Positions 17,378 to 25,741 of a DNA stretch of 64,000 nt are shown one piece after another. The notes under the pieces were generated by a model. It did no database searches. It saw nothing but the letters and a program-made list of their open reading frames with translations, and was not told where the DNA came from. The position numbers were made by a program, and so were the translations under genes. Within the stretch, counting starts at the first letter, position 1. Every line of letters starts with the position of its first letter. The DNA comes from Paramicrobacterium chengjingii (lineage in GTDB: Bacteria; Actinomycetota; Actinomycetes; Actinomycetales; Microbacteriaceae), in the NCBI RefSeq assembly GCF_011751765.2, contig NZ_CP061169.1:2728001-2792000 (forward strand), read 5' to 3'.

Positions 17378-18316
17378 TCAGATCAACCCGACAGGAGCAC
17401 CGGATGCTGCCGAGCGATGCGCCGCTTCGGCAATGCGCACGGCGGCGAGCCCATCGATCGCGGTGACCCGTGTCGGTGCGCCGTCGGTGATCGCGTCGCT
17501 GAAGTCGCTGAGCTGTGCGAGGTACGCGTCTTCGTGCGCAGCGGCAGACTCGGTCTCATGCTCCGCTGGCGAATCATGATCGATCATTCCCATATCGCCC
17601 TCGATGCGGAATGCGGTGCGAAATTTCGTCTCGGGTGGTCCCCAACGCCCCGTCACTTCGGTGACAGCGCCACCGACGTGGGTAAGAATCACACGCGCCT
17701 CAACGAGCGTCGGCACGACGCCCTCGATAGTCGCGGGTATCTGCGTCGCTTCGACTCGTTGCACATCGCCGAACATCCAGCGCGCCTGATCGTAATCGTG
17801 AATGAGAAAGTCCACCAGAATTCCGCCCGAGGCTGCATCGTCGTCGAACCATGATCCGCCGGCCGGTGTTGCTGCCTCGCGAGTGAACTCCGAGCGCACT
17901 ATACGGCCGAGCGCACCGGATGCGACACTCGAGCGGGCTGTCGCGTAGGGCTCCATGTATCGCACGACGTGGGCGGGAAACAGCGGAACACCCGCAGCCT
18001 CAGCTGAGAGCACCAGGTCTCGTGCCACGTCTGTAGTGCGGGCTAGCGGCTTCTCGCACACGAGGGGCAGATCGACAGAGATCGCGGCACGAATCTGCTC
18101 AGCGTGGTACGGGGTCGGCGACGTGATGTCGACGATCGTCGCATGGCGCAAGAGGTCTTCAATGGATGCCGCGGCAGTCACGCCGTGCTCGACTGCGAAC
18201 ACGCCTGCCGAACGCGGCGACCACACGACAACATTGGCGCCGAGCTGTTTCCACGCCGTGGTGTGAGTCGCCGCCATGAAGCCGGCGCCGATGAGTCCGA
18301 TCGTGTGCTGTGCCAT
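17378..18316 (-). CDS. Gfo/Idh/MocA-family NAD(P)-dependent oxidoreductase
   Basis: 312 aa, ATG 18316 behind GAAGGAGC. N-terminal Rossmann fold [20 protein letters not shown], the family motif CEKPLAR near 95, and a C-terminal beta-sheet substrate domain with [20 protein letters not shown] (the His-Asp pair next to the active site). Members oxidise or reduce sugars, inositols and related polyols. No sugar transporter is adjacent, so the substrate is open. Confidence 0.9.
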   Translation of the reverse strand: MAQHTIGLIGAGFMAATHTTAWKQLGANVVVWSPRSAGVFAVEHGVTAAASIEDLLRHATIVDITSPTPYHAEQIRAAISVDLPLVCEKPLARTTDVARDLVLSAEAAGVPLFPAHVVRYMEPYATARSSVASGALGRIVRSEFTREAATPAGGSWFDDDAASGGILVDFLIHDYDQARWMFGDVQRVEATQIPATIEGVVPTLVEARVILTHVGGAVTEVTGRWGPPETKFRTAFRIEGDMGMIDHDSPAEHETESAAAHEDAYLAQLSDFSDAITDGAPTRVTAIDGLAAVRIAEAAHRSAASGAPVGLI

Positions 18317-18395
18317 CGAAGCTCCTTCGCTTGAAGCTAACGTAGCAGTGTGGTGTCGCCGCTTCGCGTTCGCGCCCTCGCGCGTCGATCGACGG

Positions 18396-18833
18396 TCAGT
18401 CCGTCGTCAGTTTTTCCGCGAGCATCACGATGATGCCGCTCGGCCCGCGCACGTATGCGAGCTTGTAGACGTCTTCATAGGTTGCCACGCCGCGAAGAGG
18501 CTGACAGCCGTGCCCTGCTGCTATCTCAAGCGCTTTGTCAATGTCATCGACGGAGAAGGCAACGCGGTGCATGCCGATCTCATTAGGCTGAGCGGGTTGT
18601 GACTCGATGGCATCGGGGTGAATGTATTCGAAGAGCTCAAGTCGGCCCACTCCATCTGGTGTTTGGAGCACTGCGATCTTTGCGTGGTTGCCATCAAGCC
18701 CGACGGCAGTGTCGGCCCAATCGCCACTGATCGTGTCACGGCCGACCACCGTGAGCCCGAGGTCGGTGAAGAACGCGATCGTTGCGTCAATATCGCGAAC
18801 CGCGATGCCGACATTCTCCATTGTGATACCCAT
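18396..18833 (-). CDS. VOC-family (glyoxalase/dioxygenase fold) protein
   Basis: 145 aa from ATG 18833; TACAGT just upstream suggests a leaderless mRNA. Two beta-alpha-beta-beta-beta modules: ITMENVGIAVRDIDATIAFF and GMHRVAFSVDDIDKALEIAA, with metal-ligand candidates His in GMHRVAF and Glu in LELFEY. It is close to the methylmalonyl-CoA epimerase/glyoxalase-like branch, but the substrate cannot be told. Confidence 0.85.
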   Translation of the reverse strand: MGITMENVGIAVRDIDATIAFFTDLGLTVVGRDTISGDWADTAVGLDGNHAKIAVLQTPDGVGRLELFEYIHPDAIESQPAQPNEIGMHRVAFSVDDIDKALEIAAGHGCQPLRGVATYEDVYKLAYVRGPSGIIVMLAEKLTTD

Positions 18834-18893
18834 GGTTCGCACTGTACCGAGCCAAGCTGTTCAGCTCCAGTGGTACGCGTCGCACGTCGAGAG

Positions 18894-19361
18894 TTAGCGA
18901 TGCAGCCGCTCGAACGACACGAAGTCGAAGCCCTCGCGGCAATCACGCGCCACTTCGCGCCAGTCGGCATCCAGCCACTCAGGAAACACGGTGTCGCCGT
19001 CGGGCTCGGCATCGATGAACGTGAGCTCCATGTGGTCGGCGAGATCCATCGCCTGCGCATAGATTTGACCACCGCCGACGATCGAGACCCGTGCATCACC
19101 TGCGAGCGCGAGCGCAGCGCCGAGCGAATGCGCGGTCTCGACGCCGTCGCGGTGCCACCCGGCATCCCGTGTCACAACGATCGTGCGTCGGCCAGGCAGC
19201 GGTCGACCGATCGAGTCGAATGTGCGACGACCCATGATCATCGTCGTTCCGAGAGTCACCGCTTTGAAGTGCTTGAGGTCTTCGGGCAGGTGCCACGGCA
19301 TGCCGCCCTCCGCGCCGATCACCAGGTTTCGCCCCATGGCCGCGACGAGTGTGACGCTCAT
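18894..19361 (-). CDS. folA: Dihydrofolate reductase
   Basis: 155 aa. Reduces dihydrofolate to tetrahydrofolate with NADPH. Visible motifs: [20 protein letters not shown] (active-site loop), the catalytic acid in [11 protein letters not shown], and the NADPH-binding [18 protein letters not shown]. Overlaps the end of thyA by 4 bases, so it is co-translated and regenerates the folate oxidised by thymidylate synthase. Confidence 0.97.
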   Translation of the reverse strand: MSVTLVAAMGRNLVIGAEGGMPWHLPEDLKHFKAVTLGTTMIMGRRTFDSIGRPLPGRRTIVVTRDAGWHRDGVETAHSLGAALALAGDARVSIVGGGQIYAQAMDLADHMELTFIDAEPDGDTVFPEWLDADWREVARDCREGFDFVSFERLHR

Positions 19362-20152
19362 ACAGCGATCGGTGCCTTGATGCTGGGGGCCGCCTCGTAG
19401 TTCTCGAGCGTGAAGTCCGCGATCTCGAACGAATCGATCTGCGTGCGTTCGGGATTGATGCGCATGGTGGGCAACGGCCCCGGCTCACGCGACAGCTGCA
19501 GCTTCGTCTGCTCCAGGTGATTCAGGTACAGGTGCGCATCGCCGAACGTGTGCACGAATTCGCCCACTTTCAGTCCGGTGACCTGTGCCACCATCATGGT
19601 GAGAAGTGCGTAGGAGGCAATGTTGAACGGCACTCCGAGAAAGACGTCGGCCGAGCGCTGGTACAGCTGACACGAGAGTGCGCCGTTCGCCACATAAAAT
19701 TGGAACATCGTGTGACACGGCGGCAGAGCCATGTCGTCGACCTCGGCGACATTCCATGCGTTGACGATGTGCCGCCGTGAGTCGGGGTTGGACTTCAGCG
19801 ACTCAATCACCTTCGCGATCTGATCGATGTGCCCTCCGTTCGGCGTCGGCCAGGAACGCCACTGGTGACCGTAAACCGGCCCGAGGTCTCCGTTCTCGTC
19901 TGCCCACTCATCCCAGATCTTCACGTTGTTCTCGTGCAGCCAGGCCACGTTCGTGTCGCCGCGCAAAAACCACAGCAGTTCGCCGATGATGCTTCGCAGG
20001 TGCAGCTTCTTCGTGGTGAGAACGGGAAAACCCGCCTGCAGATCGAACCGCATCTGGTGCCCGAACACGCTGAGAGTTCCGGTTCCGGTGCGGTCGGATT
20101 TTTCGACGCCCTCGTCGAGAACACGCTGCATCAAGTCAAGGTATTGGCGCAT
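19358..20152 (-). CDS. thyA: Thymidylate synthase ThyA
   Basis: 264 aa, the usual length. Methylates dUMP to dTMP using methylene-tetrahydrofolate. Catalytic Cys in [12 protein letters not shown], dUMP-phosphate arginines in [13 protein letters not shown], substrate loop [20 protein letters not shown], and the C-terminal closing Val of IKAPIAV. First gene of a thyA-folA pair. The genome therefore relies on the folate-dependent ThyA route, at least in part. Confidence 0.98.
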   Translation of the reverse strand: MRQYLDLMQRVLDEGVEKSDRTGTGTLSVFGHQMRFDLQAGFPVLTTKKLHLRSIIGELLWFLRGDTNVAWLHENNVKIWDEWADENGDLGPVYGHQWRSWPTPNGGHIDQIAKVIESLKSNPDSRRHIVNAWNVAEVDDMALPPCHTMFQFYVANGALSCQLYQRSADVFLGVPFNIASYALLTMMVAQVTGLKVGEFVHTFGDAHLYLNHLEQTKLQLSREPGPLPTMRINPERTQIDSFEIADFTLENYEAAPSIKAPIAV

Positions 20153-20182
20153 GACACCAGCGTAATCGACCCGGCCGACAGA

Positions 20183-21310
20183 TCAGTCGGGTCGACGTGA
20201 CGCGGTCACCGTAAATTTCGCGTTGCGACCCAGCTGCGTCGTGCGACCGACCAGACGCTCGAGCTGCGCACGATAGCGCAGGTGCGAATTCCACACGGCA
20301 AGCAGCGTGCCCCCGGGCCTGAGCACGCGCGCGGCTTCGGCGAAGAGCTTCAGCGCGATGCCAGCGTGAACCGAGGCGCCGATGTGAAATGGCGGGTTCA
20401 GCAGCACCGCATCAACGGATGCGTCAGGCAGGGCAGACATCCCATCGTCGCGCTGAACGGTGACCCGATCACCAACACCGTTTGCCTCGGCCGTGAGGCC
20501 GGCGGATGCCGCCGCGGCTGCCGACTGATCGGTCGCTGTGACGAACGCATCCGGCCGTCGCTTCGCAAAATCGGTGGCGAGCACCCCCGTACCACAGCCC
20601 AGGTCGACGACGTCGCGTGCTCCGGCGGGCACAGCATCGAGATAGTCGAGCAGAAACCGTGTTCCCACGTCGATCTGGTTTCCCGCAAAGGCTGCCCCGT
20701 GCGCCCAGATGGTCAGCCCGAGGTCGTCGTGTCTGCGCGATTGTGGCCACCTCTGCGTGCCACACGGTTGAGGAGCGGATGCCGTGATCACACGCGATTT
20801 CTGGCGTGCAAGCCCCGCGTTCACACTGCCGAAAGACTTACCGAGAACCTCGTTCATCGCCGATGTCATGTGCTTGACACGACCGCCGGCGAAAACGCGA
20901 ACATCCGGCGATGCCGCGCGCGCGATCAGCCCGGCGATCTCGTCGAGCGCATCGAGCGAACGGGGAAGCTGCACCAGAATCACGCGAGCACCACTCACCA
21001 GATCGTCGTCGAGAGGTCGCATGACAATGCGTTCGCTGAGGCCGAATCGCTCGGCATTCGCGACAATGGCATGTTCCTGCGAGAGACCATCTTGATGCAC
21101 GCGGATGCCGGCGGCGCTGTGCAGCGCGGCCGCACCCAGCGCGAGGGCACCGTAGCGGTCCCCGATCGCCACGACGCTGTCTTTCTCAGCATCCGCCAGC
21201 TCTGCTTTTGCAGTGTCAAGCAGCAGCCGGTCGGTCGCATCCACTGCGTAGAGATTGGGCGCTTCGATATCTGGCCACCGACGGAGCAAGTCAAAGGAGA
21301 ATGACGTCAC
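20183..21310 (-). CDS. RsmC/RlmG-like SAM-dependent rRNA methyltransferase
   Basis: 375 aa, GTG start 21310. The N-terminal half is the degenerate methyltransferase-like domain seen in RsmC/RlmG; the C-terminal half is the active MTS domain with VVDLGCGTGVLATDFAKRRP (SAM motif I) and VDAVLLNPPFHIG, the NPPF motif of N2-guanine methyltransferases. Likely modifies a guanine in 16S or 23S rRNA; which one cannot be decided. It begins 4 bases after the stop of the membrane-protein gene upstream, so they may be co-transcribed. Confidence 0.85.
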   Translation of the reverse strand: MTSFSFDLLRRWPDIEAPNLYAVDATDRLLLDTAKAELADAEKDSVVAIGDRYGALALGAAALHSAAGIRVHQDGLSQEHAIVANAERFGLSERIVMRPLDDDLVSGARVILVQLPRSLDALDEIAGLIARAASPDVRVFAGGRVKHMTSAMNEVLGKSFGSVNAGLARQKSRVITASAPQPCGTQRWPQSRRHDDLGLTIWAHGAAFAGNQIDVGTRFLLDYLDAVPAGARDVVDLGCGTGVLATDFAKRRPDAFVTATDQSAAAAASAGLTAEANGVGDRVTVQRDDGMSALPDASVDAVLLNPPFHIGASVHAGIALKLFAEAARVLRPGGTLLAVWNSHLRYRAQLERLVGRTTQLGRNAKFTVTASRRPD

Positions 21311-21314
21311 CCTC

Positions 21315-21947
21315 TCAGGCTACGACGTGCGCAGGCGAACGCAGCACGTGTGCAGCCAGCCACCAACTGAGCGAGCCGACCAGGGCACAACTGACGATCG
21401 CCATTCCGATAATCAGCACAGTGAGAAACTGGCTCGCGGCATCGGGGCTCCCCAGCCACGGCCAGTGCCCATTTCCCCAGAAATATGCCACAACGAAGAG
21501 TCCCGCGACGGCCGACCACGCCACCAGTGCGATGCCTGAGCCGAGCAGCGTTGTGAGGTTGAGCCGGTGAACGTTGCCAACGCGCAGCACCGACAGGCTC
21601 GCCGCATAGCCGAGCCCGAATGCGAGAAAACAGCTGAACGTGGCGACTGCTCCCTGACCGAGAACCAGGTCGATCGTCTCGCCGAGCTCCTCGCCTGCCC
21701 CAAGCGCCAATTGCCATGTCCCGGCAAAGAGCAGGAGCATCCCGAGACGCATGACTGTGTAAACGAGCACGATAACGCCAGCCCCGATGAGCAGAAAGCT
21801 GAGGCCACCCGCAAGCTGCGCGCACGTGCGCTGACGCAGAACGAGCGGTGGCTTCGCAACCATCAGCCTCGAAGCCGGAGAATCTTGTTGTGGGCTCGTC
21901 CGCGAGCGCGGCGCAAACGTCATTCGTGGGTCGCGAGCGTTCGTCAT
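21315..21947 (-). CDS. Membrane protein, third of three tandem paralogs
   Basis: 210 aa, ATG 21947 behind AAGGA. About 35 polar residues precede four or five transmembrane helices, ending VGSLSWWLAAHVLRS. The start of the membrane part (LVLRQRTCAQLAGGLSFLLI) and the SWW-x-AH terminus match the two upstream genes, showing shared origin, but it is the most diverged and lacks the RPPLTR motif. No known domain. Possibly co-transcribed with the methyltransferase gene 4 bases away. Confidence 0.72.
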   Translation of the reverse strand: MTNARDPRMTFAPRSRTSPQQDSPASRLMVAKPPLVLRQRTCAQLAGGLSFLLIGAGVIVLVYTVMRLGMLLLFAGTWQLALGAGEELGETIDLVLGQGAVATFSCFLAFGLGYAASLSVLRVGNVHRLNLTTLLGSGIALVAWSAVAGLFVVAYFWGNGHWPWLGSPDAASQFLTVLIIGMAIVSCALVGSLSWWLAAHVLRSPAHVVA

Positions 21948-22021
21948 GCGCGGTCCTTCCCTGTCGGCAGGACTTCACCGTCGCAGACAGCGCCTCAGCT
22001 CGACACCCGCCCGTGGCAGTG

Positions 22022-22030
22022 TGTGGATAA
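22022..22030 (-). promoter_or_regulatory. Isolated DnaA-box match
   Basis: TGTGGATAA, the exact reverse complement of the DnaA box TTATCCACA, stands alone in the 152-bp spacer upstream of the membrane-protein gene at 21315-21947. There is no cluster, AT-rich unwinding element or dnaN nearby, so it is not an origin; it could be a DnaA regulatory site or chance. Confidence 0.35.
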
Positions 22031-22099
22031 GCGTGCTCGGGCGGCTGCCAGTGGACGACAATGGTCGGCGTCCTGAGCGCGTCCAGCGTGTGCTTTCGC

Positions 22100-22810
22100 T
22101 CAGGTGGCGCGCTGTCCGTCCGCGTACAGCTGCGCTGGGCGACGCGCCCGCAAGCAGTGCGCCATCCACCACCAAGCGAAGCTGCCCACCGCCGCGCTGG
22201 CAACGGCAAGCACGACTGTCCACACGATCAGGTACACCGGGCTGTCATTGAAGCTGCTCGAACTGCCGTCCAGGCGAAAGAAAGGGACGATCTGGAACAG
22301 CGTGCCAATCACTGTCGAGACTATCCACCAGGCAACGGCCCCAACCCCGATCCCCGCCCACGTCGTACCGATGGGATGGTTGACTCGGGCACGCTTCATC
22401 ACGAGCACGCTCGTGAGATAGCCGGCAACCCAGGCCACAACTGCGGCGAGAGCAATGCCGCAGACAATCCACCAGGCGTCGTTCCAAAGCTCGGCCAAGC
22501 TTCTCGTGAATACTTCGGATTCACTGCTGGTGCCGTCTACCCAGGCACCCGTCGCCTCCGCTAGAGTCCCAACGAGCAAGAGCGTGCACACAACGGTCAG
22601 CAGTGCGACGCCGAGCGACATCAGCGGAAATCCGACGCCTCCCGCGGCAAGCGCAGCTCTTCTCTGTGCCCGTGTCAATGGTGGGCGCGGATAACGCACC
22701 GGCGGCACGGCGTATGCGGTGGGTGACGGGCCGTAGGTTGGCTGCTGCCCGTATCCCAGTCGATTGGCTTTGCCATTCTGATCTTCAGGGTTCAGGTTCT
22801 CGTTAGACAT
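22100..22810 (-). CDS. Membrane protein, second of three tandem paralogs
   Basis: 236 aa, ATG 22810. A Tyr/Pro/Gln-rich cytoplasmic N-terminus (GYGQQPTYGPSPTAYAVPP) is followed by PRPPLTRAQRRAALAAGGVG, four transmembrane helices and the closing signature FAWWWMAHCLRARRPAQLY. The start overlaps the end of the upstream paralog by 8 bases, so translation is coupled. Function unknown. The RPPLTR-x-Q-x-R lead-in and WWWMAHC end are shared with that paralog and mark a local family. Confidence 0.75.
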   Translation of the reverse strand: MSNENLNPEDQNGKANRLGYGQQPTYGPSPTAYAVPPVRYPRPPLTRAQRRAALAAGGVGFPLMSLGVALLTVVCTLLLVGTLAEATGAWVDGTSSESEVFTRSLAELWNDAWWIVCGIALAAVVAWVAGYLTSVLVMKRARVNHPIGTTWAGIGVGAVAWWIVSTVIGTLFQIVPFFRLDGSSSSFNDSPVYLIVWTVVLAVASAAVGSFAWWWMAHCLRARRPAQLYADGQRAT

Positions 22811-23534
22811 AATAAGGCTCGCCCCCGTACCGTTGCGCCGGGTGGCGCTCCCGCATGCAATGCGCCATCCACCACCAGCTCAATGCCCCGGCGATCGCCC
22901 AAACAACGGTGCTCAACACGAGGAAGACGCCGGTGTAGATCAAGAAATTGACACCCGCAGCGTCGGTGTTGAGGAGCGCGACGAAGAATCCTCCTATGGC
23001 GAAGATAATCTGCCCCAGCCACATCAAGATGAATCCGGCACAGCTGGCGATGCCGAGACCCGCCCACGTCACGCCCGTTGTTTTGTTGACGTGGCCGGCC
23101 TTGGCGATGCCGATGCTCGCGCCGTAACCAGCACCCCAGATAAGCAGTCCAGCTACGAGCACGAGCGCGAATACCCACCAGTAACTTCGAATCGCCTCTA
23201 GTTCGGCGAGCATTTTGAGCGTGTCTTCGTCTTTGTTCTCTACCCGAGCGGCAATGCCGGCGATGAGTCCCGCAATGGCCGACCATCCCAGCAGGGTTAC
23301 GACAATGCTGAACCCCAAGGTCATGAGAGGAAACCCGATGGCTCCCGACCAGAGCGCAGATCGCTTCTGAGTGCGGGTGAGCGGCGGGCGTACGCGGCTC
23401 ATCGGGCGATATTGCTGATACGGCTGCTGGGCATACGGAGCACCAGGGGTCGGCATGCCAGGGGCCGGACCGCCAGGGGCCGGACCGCCATATCCCTGTG
23501 GCGGATTCGGGTAGCTCGGGTACTGGATCGTCAC
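22803..23534 (-). CDS. Membrane protein, first of three tandem paralogs
   Basis: 243 aa, GTG 23534 behind AGGAGC. The N-terminus is a Pro/Gly/Tyr-rich disordered segment with short tandem units (PAPGG, PAPGM, PTPGA), then VRPPLTRTQKRSALWSGAIG, four transmembrane helices, and a SWWWMAHCMRERHPAQRYGG terminus. It heads the three-paralog operon. No named domain; Pro-rich tail plus four-helix proteins of this kind are common in Microbacteriaceae and uncharacterised. Confidence 0.75.
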   Translation of the reverse strand: MTIQYPSYPNPPQGYGGPAPGGPAPGMPTPGAPYAQQPYQQYRPMSRVRPPLTRTQKRSALWSGAIGFPLMTLGFSIVVTLLGWSAIAGLIAGIAARVENKDEDTLKMLAELEAIRSYWWVFALVLVAGLLIWGAGYGASIGIAKAGHVNKTTGVTWAGLGIASCAGFILMWLGQIIFAIGGFFVALLNTDAAGVNFLIYTGVFLVLSTVVWAIAGALSWWWMAHCMRERHPAQRYGGEPYYV

Positions 23535-23619
23535 GACGTTGCTCCTGTTCTGCTCGTTCTCTCACTGTTGCAGAACGCCGACGCGCTGTCTGTGGGAAGA
23601 AGTCCCCGTACCCATACGA

Positions 23620-23658
23620 ATGACGTCGGCCACCGAACGGGTCGGTGGCCGACGTCAT
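23620..23658 (-). terminator. Terminator of the dnaK operon
   Basis: ATGACGTCGGCCACCGA (23620-23636) and its exact reverse complement (23642-23658) form a 17-bp stem with a 5-base loop. The hairpin lies 10 bases after the hspR stop codon on the minus strand. Confidence 0.85.
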
Positions 23659-23668
23659 ATGAATTTCG

Positions 23669-24088
23669 TCACACGTCGTCGCGTCGCGGGCGCCACACGA
23701 CGATTTCCGTGCGTCTCTGTGTGCGTGTTCCGCTTCTCAAGGGAATGACGTCACCGTGCTCACCCGCGGCGAAGACTCGCCGACCCTGCGATTTCAGCAC
23801 CTGGTCGGCAAGCGCGTTCTCGAGTTCGCGCACGCGACCGGAAAGTCGGGTGACTTCGTTCTCGAGACTCAGAATGCGCGCGATCCCCTCCAAGCTCACG
23901 CCCTCTCCGCTCAGACGCTGCACTTCACGCAGTTGCTCAACGTCTCGCATTGAGTAGCGGCGAGAACGCCCGGCCGTTCGTTTGGGCTCCACGAGCCCAA
24001 TGCGGTCGTACTGCCGGAGCGTCTGAGGGTGCATCCCCGCAAGCTCGGCAGCGATTGCGATCGCGAAGACCGGTGAGTTCTCGTCCAT
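23669..24088 (-). CDS. hspR: HspR, MerR-family heat-shock repressor
   Basis: 139 aa. The MerR-type winged helix fills residues 8-75: FAIAIAAELAGMHPQTLRQY, then DRIGLVEPKRT and SRRYSMRDVEQLREVQRL. This HspR sequence (AGMHPQTLRQYDRxGLV) is strongly conserved. It binds HAIR sequences, uses DnaK as co-repressor, and represses its own dnaK operon and clpB. Two HAIR-like sites lie at the dnaK promoter and an exact one at clpB, all in this window. It is last in the dnaK-grpE-dnaJ-hspR operon, 2 bases after dnaJ. Confidence 0.96.
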   Translation of the reverse strand: MDENSPVFAIAIAAELAGMHPQTLRQYDRIGLVEPKRTAGRSRRYSMRDVEQLREVQRLSGEGVSLEGIARILSLENEVTRLSGRVRELENALADQVLKSQGRRVFAAGEHGDVIPLRSGTRTQRRTEIVVWRPRRDDV

Positions 24089-24090
24089 GA

Positions 24091-25068
24091 TCAGCCTCGT
24101 GCCCTCGCAAGAATCTCATCACGAGGGTTCTCGCCCGGCTCAAGGTCGTGGTAGGCCTTGAGAGCGGCTTCGGCTTCCGATGACAGGTGAGCCGGAACGG
24201 CGACCTGTATCTCGGCGAGCAGATCACCCGTTCCCTTTGACGTCTCGACGCCGCGACCTTTCACACGGAGCACCCGGCCGCTCGGCGTACCGGCAGCCAC
24301 CTTGAGCTTCACTGGTGCGCCGTCAAGCGTCGGCACCTCGATCGTTGCACCGAGGGTCGCCTCAACGAACGTCACGGGAACCCGCACGCGCAGGTTCAGG
24401 TTCTCCCGTTCGAACACGGGATGCTTGCGCACATGAACCGTGAGCACGATGTTGCCTGGCTCTCCGCCGTCGGGCGAGGGCTGCCCTTTTCCGCGCAGCT
24501 TGATCTTCTGTCCATCCGATACCCCAGCGGGGATCTTCACTTTGATGGGCCGCCCGTCGGCCGTCTGCAGAGTGATGGTGTCACCCTTGGTGGCCGTCGT
24601 GAAGTCGAGAGTCGTGGATGCTGTCACATCACGTCCCGGTGTCGGGCCGCCGAACCCGCGGTATCCGCCGCTCGGCTGCCCGAAGCGACCTCCGCCGAAC
24701 ATCCCGCCGAGGATGTCGTCGAAGTCGGCCTGCTGGTAGCCACCGCCACCGCCTCCGCCGAACATCCCGCCGAAGACGTCCTCGAAGCCGCCGTTCCCGC
24801 CACTGGAACCCGGCGCCGTAAATCGGGCGCCGGATCCCATCGCGCGAACCTGATCGTACTCCTTGCGCTGCGCCTCATCGGAGAGCACCGAGTACGCCTC
24901 GGAGATCTCCTTGAATTTCGACTCAGCCGCGATGTCGCCTGGGTGCGAGTCCGGGTGGTATTTGCGAGCCAGCTTTCGGTAGGTCTTCTTGAGATCTGCC
25001 TGGCTCACGCTCTTGTCGACACCGAGGACTTTGTAGAAGTCCTTGTCGAACCAATCTTGACTTGCCAT
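24091..25068 (-). CDS. dnaJ: DnaJ co-chaperone without zinc finger (CbpA-like)
   Basis: 325 aa. J domain 1-75 with the HPD motif at 38-40 (RKLARKYHPD), a Gly/Phe-rich linker at about 80-140 with repeated GGMFGGG, and two C-terminal beta domains (VKIPAGVSDGQKIKLRGKG; VKLKVAAGTPSGRVLRVKG). The four CXXCXGXG zinc-finger repeats of type I DnaJ are absent, so this is a type II J-protein. It stimulates DnaK ATPase. Its place in the dnaK operon shows it is the principal stress-coupled partner; a type I copy may lie elsewhere. Confidence 0.95.
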   Translation of the reverse strand: MASQDWFDKDFYKVLGVDKSVSQADLKKTYRKLARKYHPDSHPGDIAAESKFKEISEAYSVLSDEAQRKEYDQVRAMGSGARFTAPGSSGGNGGFEDVFGGMFGGGGGGGYQQADFDDILGGMFGGGRFGQPSGGYRGFGGPTPGRDVTASTTLDFTTATKGDTITLQTADGRPIKVKIPAGVSDGQKIKLRGKGQPSPDGGEPGNIVLTVHVRKHPVFERENLNLRVRVPVTFVEATLGATIEVPTLDGAPVKLKVAAGTPSGRVLRVKGRGVETSKGTGDLLAEIQVAVPAHLSSEAEAALKAYHDLEPGENPRDEILARARG

Positions 25069-25073
25069 GGCAC

Positions 25074-25739
25074 CTACTCGGCAGGAACAGCGACGACCAC
25101 CTTGGCCGCTCGCAGCAGTGTGTCTCCCACAAAGTATCCGGTCTGAACGACGTCGACGATAGTCTCTGTCTCCACGTCCTGGCTGGGCTGTTGGAAGATC
25201 GCCTCGTGCTGATTATGGTCGAAGGCGTCACCCTCGGCACCAAACTTCGCAAGACCGAGCCGTTCCACCGAGAGGCGCAGCTTCGACGCGATCTGCGAGA
25301 ACGCCGAATCACCCTCAAGGTCACCGTGCTTCTCGGCGAGGTCAAGATCGTCGAGCACGGGGAGCAGTGCGTTCAGCACGTTACCCGTTGCTCTCTCTTT
25401 CTCGACCTCGCGGTTGCCTTCCGTGCGACGACGGTAGTTGGCGTATTCAGCGTTCACGCGTTTGAGGTCGCTCAGCAGCTCGGCTTCGCGCACATTCTCG
25501 GCGTCTGCCTCGTCGTCGCCAAGAGTCTCGTCATCAGCGGCGGCAAGTATGTCGTCGACCGTGAGCTCGTCGTCAGACGCTGCCTGCTCGGCAGCGTCGT
25601 CCTGTGCCGAGGGGCCGGAGGCTTCTGCCTCCGACCCCGCGGTCGCCTCAGGCTGACGAACCTCACCGGTCTCCGGGTCGATGCGACGTTTGTCGGTGAC
25701 TCTCGGCTCTTCTTCCGGGTTCTGGTTCTTGTCAGTCAT
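25074..25739 (-). CDS. grpE: GrpE nucleotide-exchange factor
   Basis: 221 aa. An acidic disordered N-terminus to about residue 80 (AAEQAASDDELTVDDILAAA) precedes the long coiled-coil (RVNAEYANYRRRTEGNREVE) and the beta-wing domain, with DAFDHNQHEAIFQQPSQD and VQTGYFVGDTLLRAAKVVVA. It releases ADP from DnaK. It lies 2 bases after dnaK and 5 bases before dnaJ. Confidence 0.97.
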   Translation of the reverse strand: MTDKNQNPEEEPRVTDKRRIDPETGEVRQPEATAGSEAEASGPSAQDDAAEQAASDDELTVDDILAAADDETLGDDEADAENVREAELLSDLKRVNAEYANYRRRTEGNREVEKERATGNVLNALLPVLDDLDLAEKHGDLEGDSAFSQIASKLRLSVERLGLAKFGAEGDAFDHNQHEAIFQQPSQDVETETIVDVVQTGYFVGDTLLRAAKVVVAVPAE

Positions 25740-25741
25740 TC

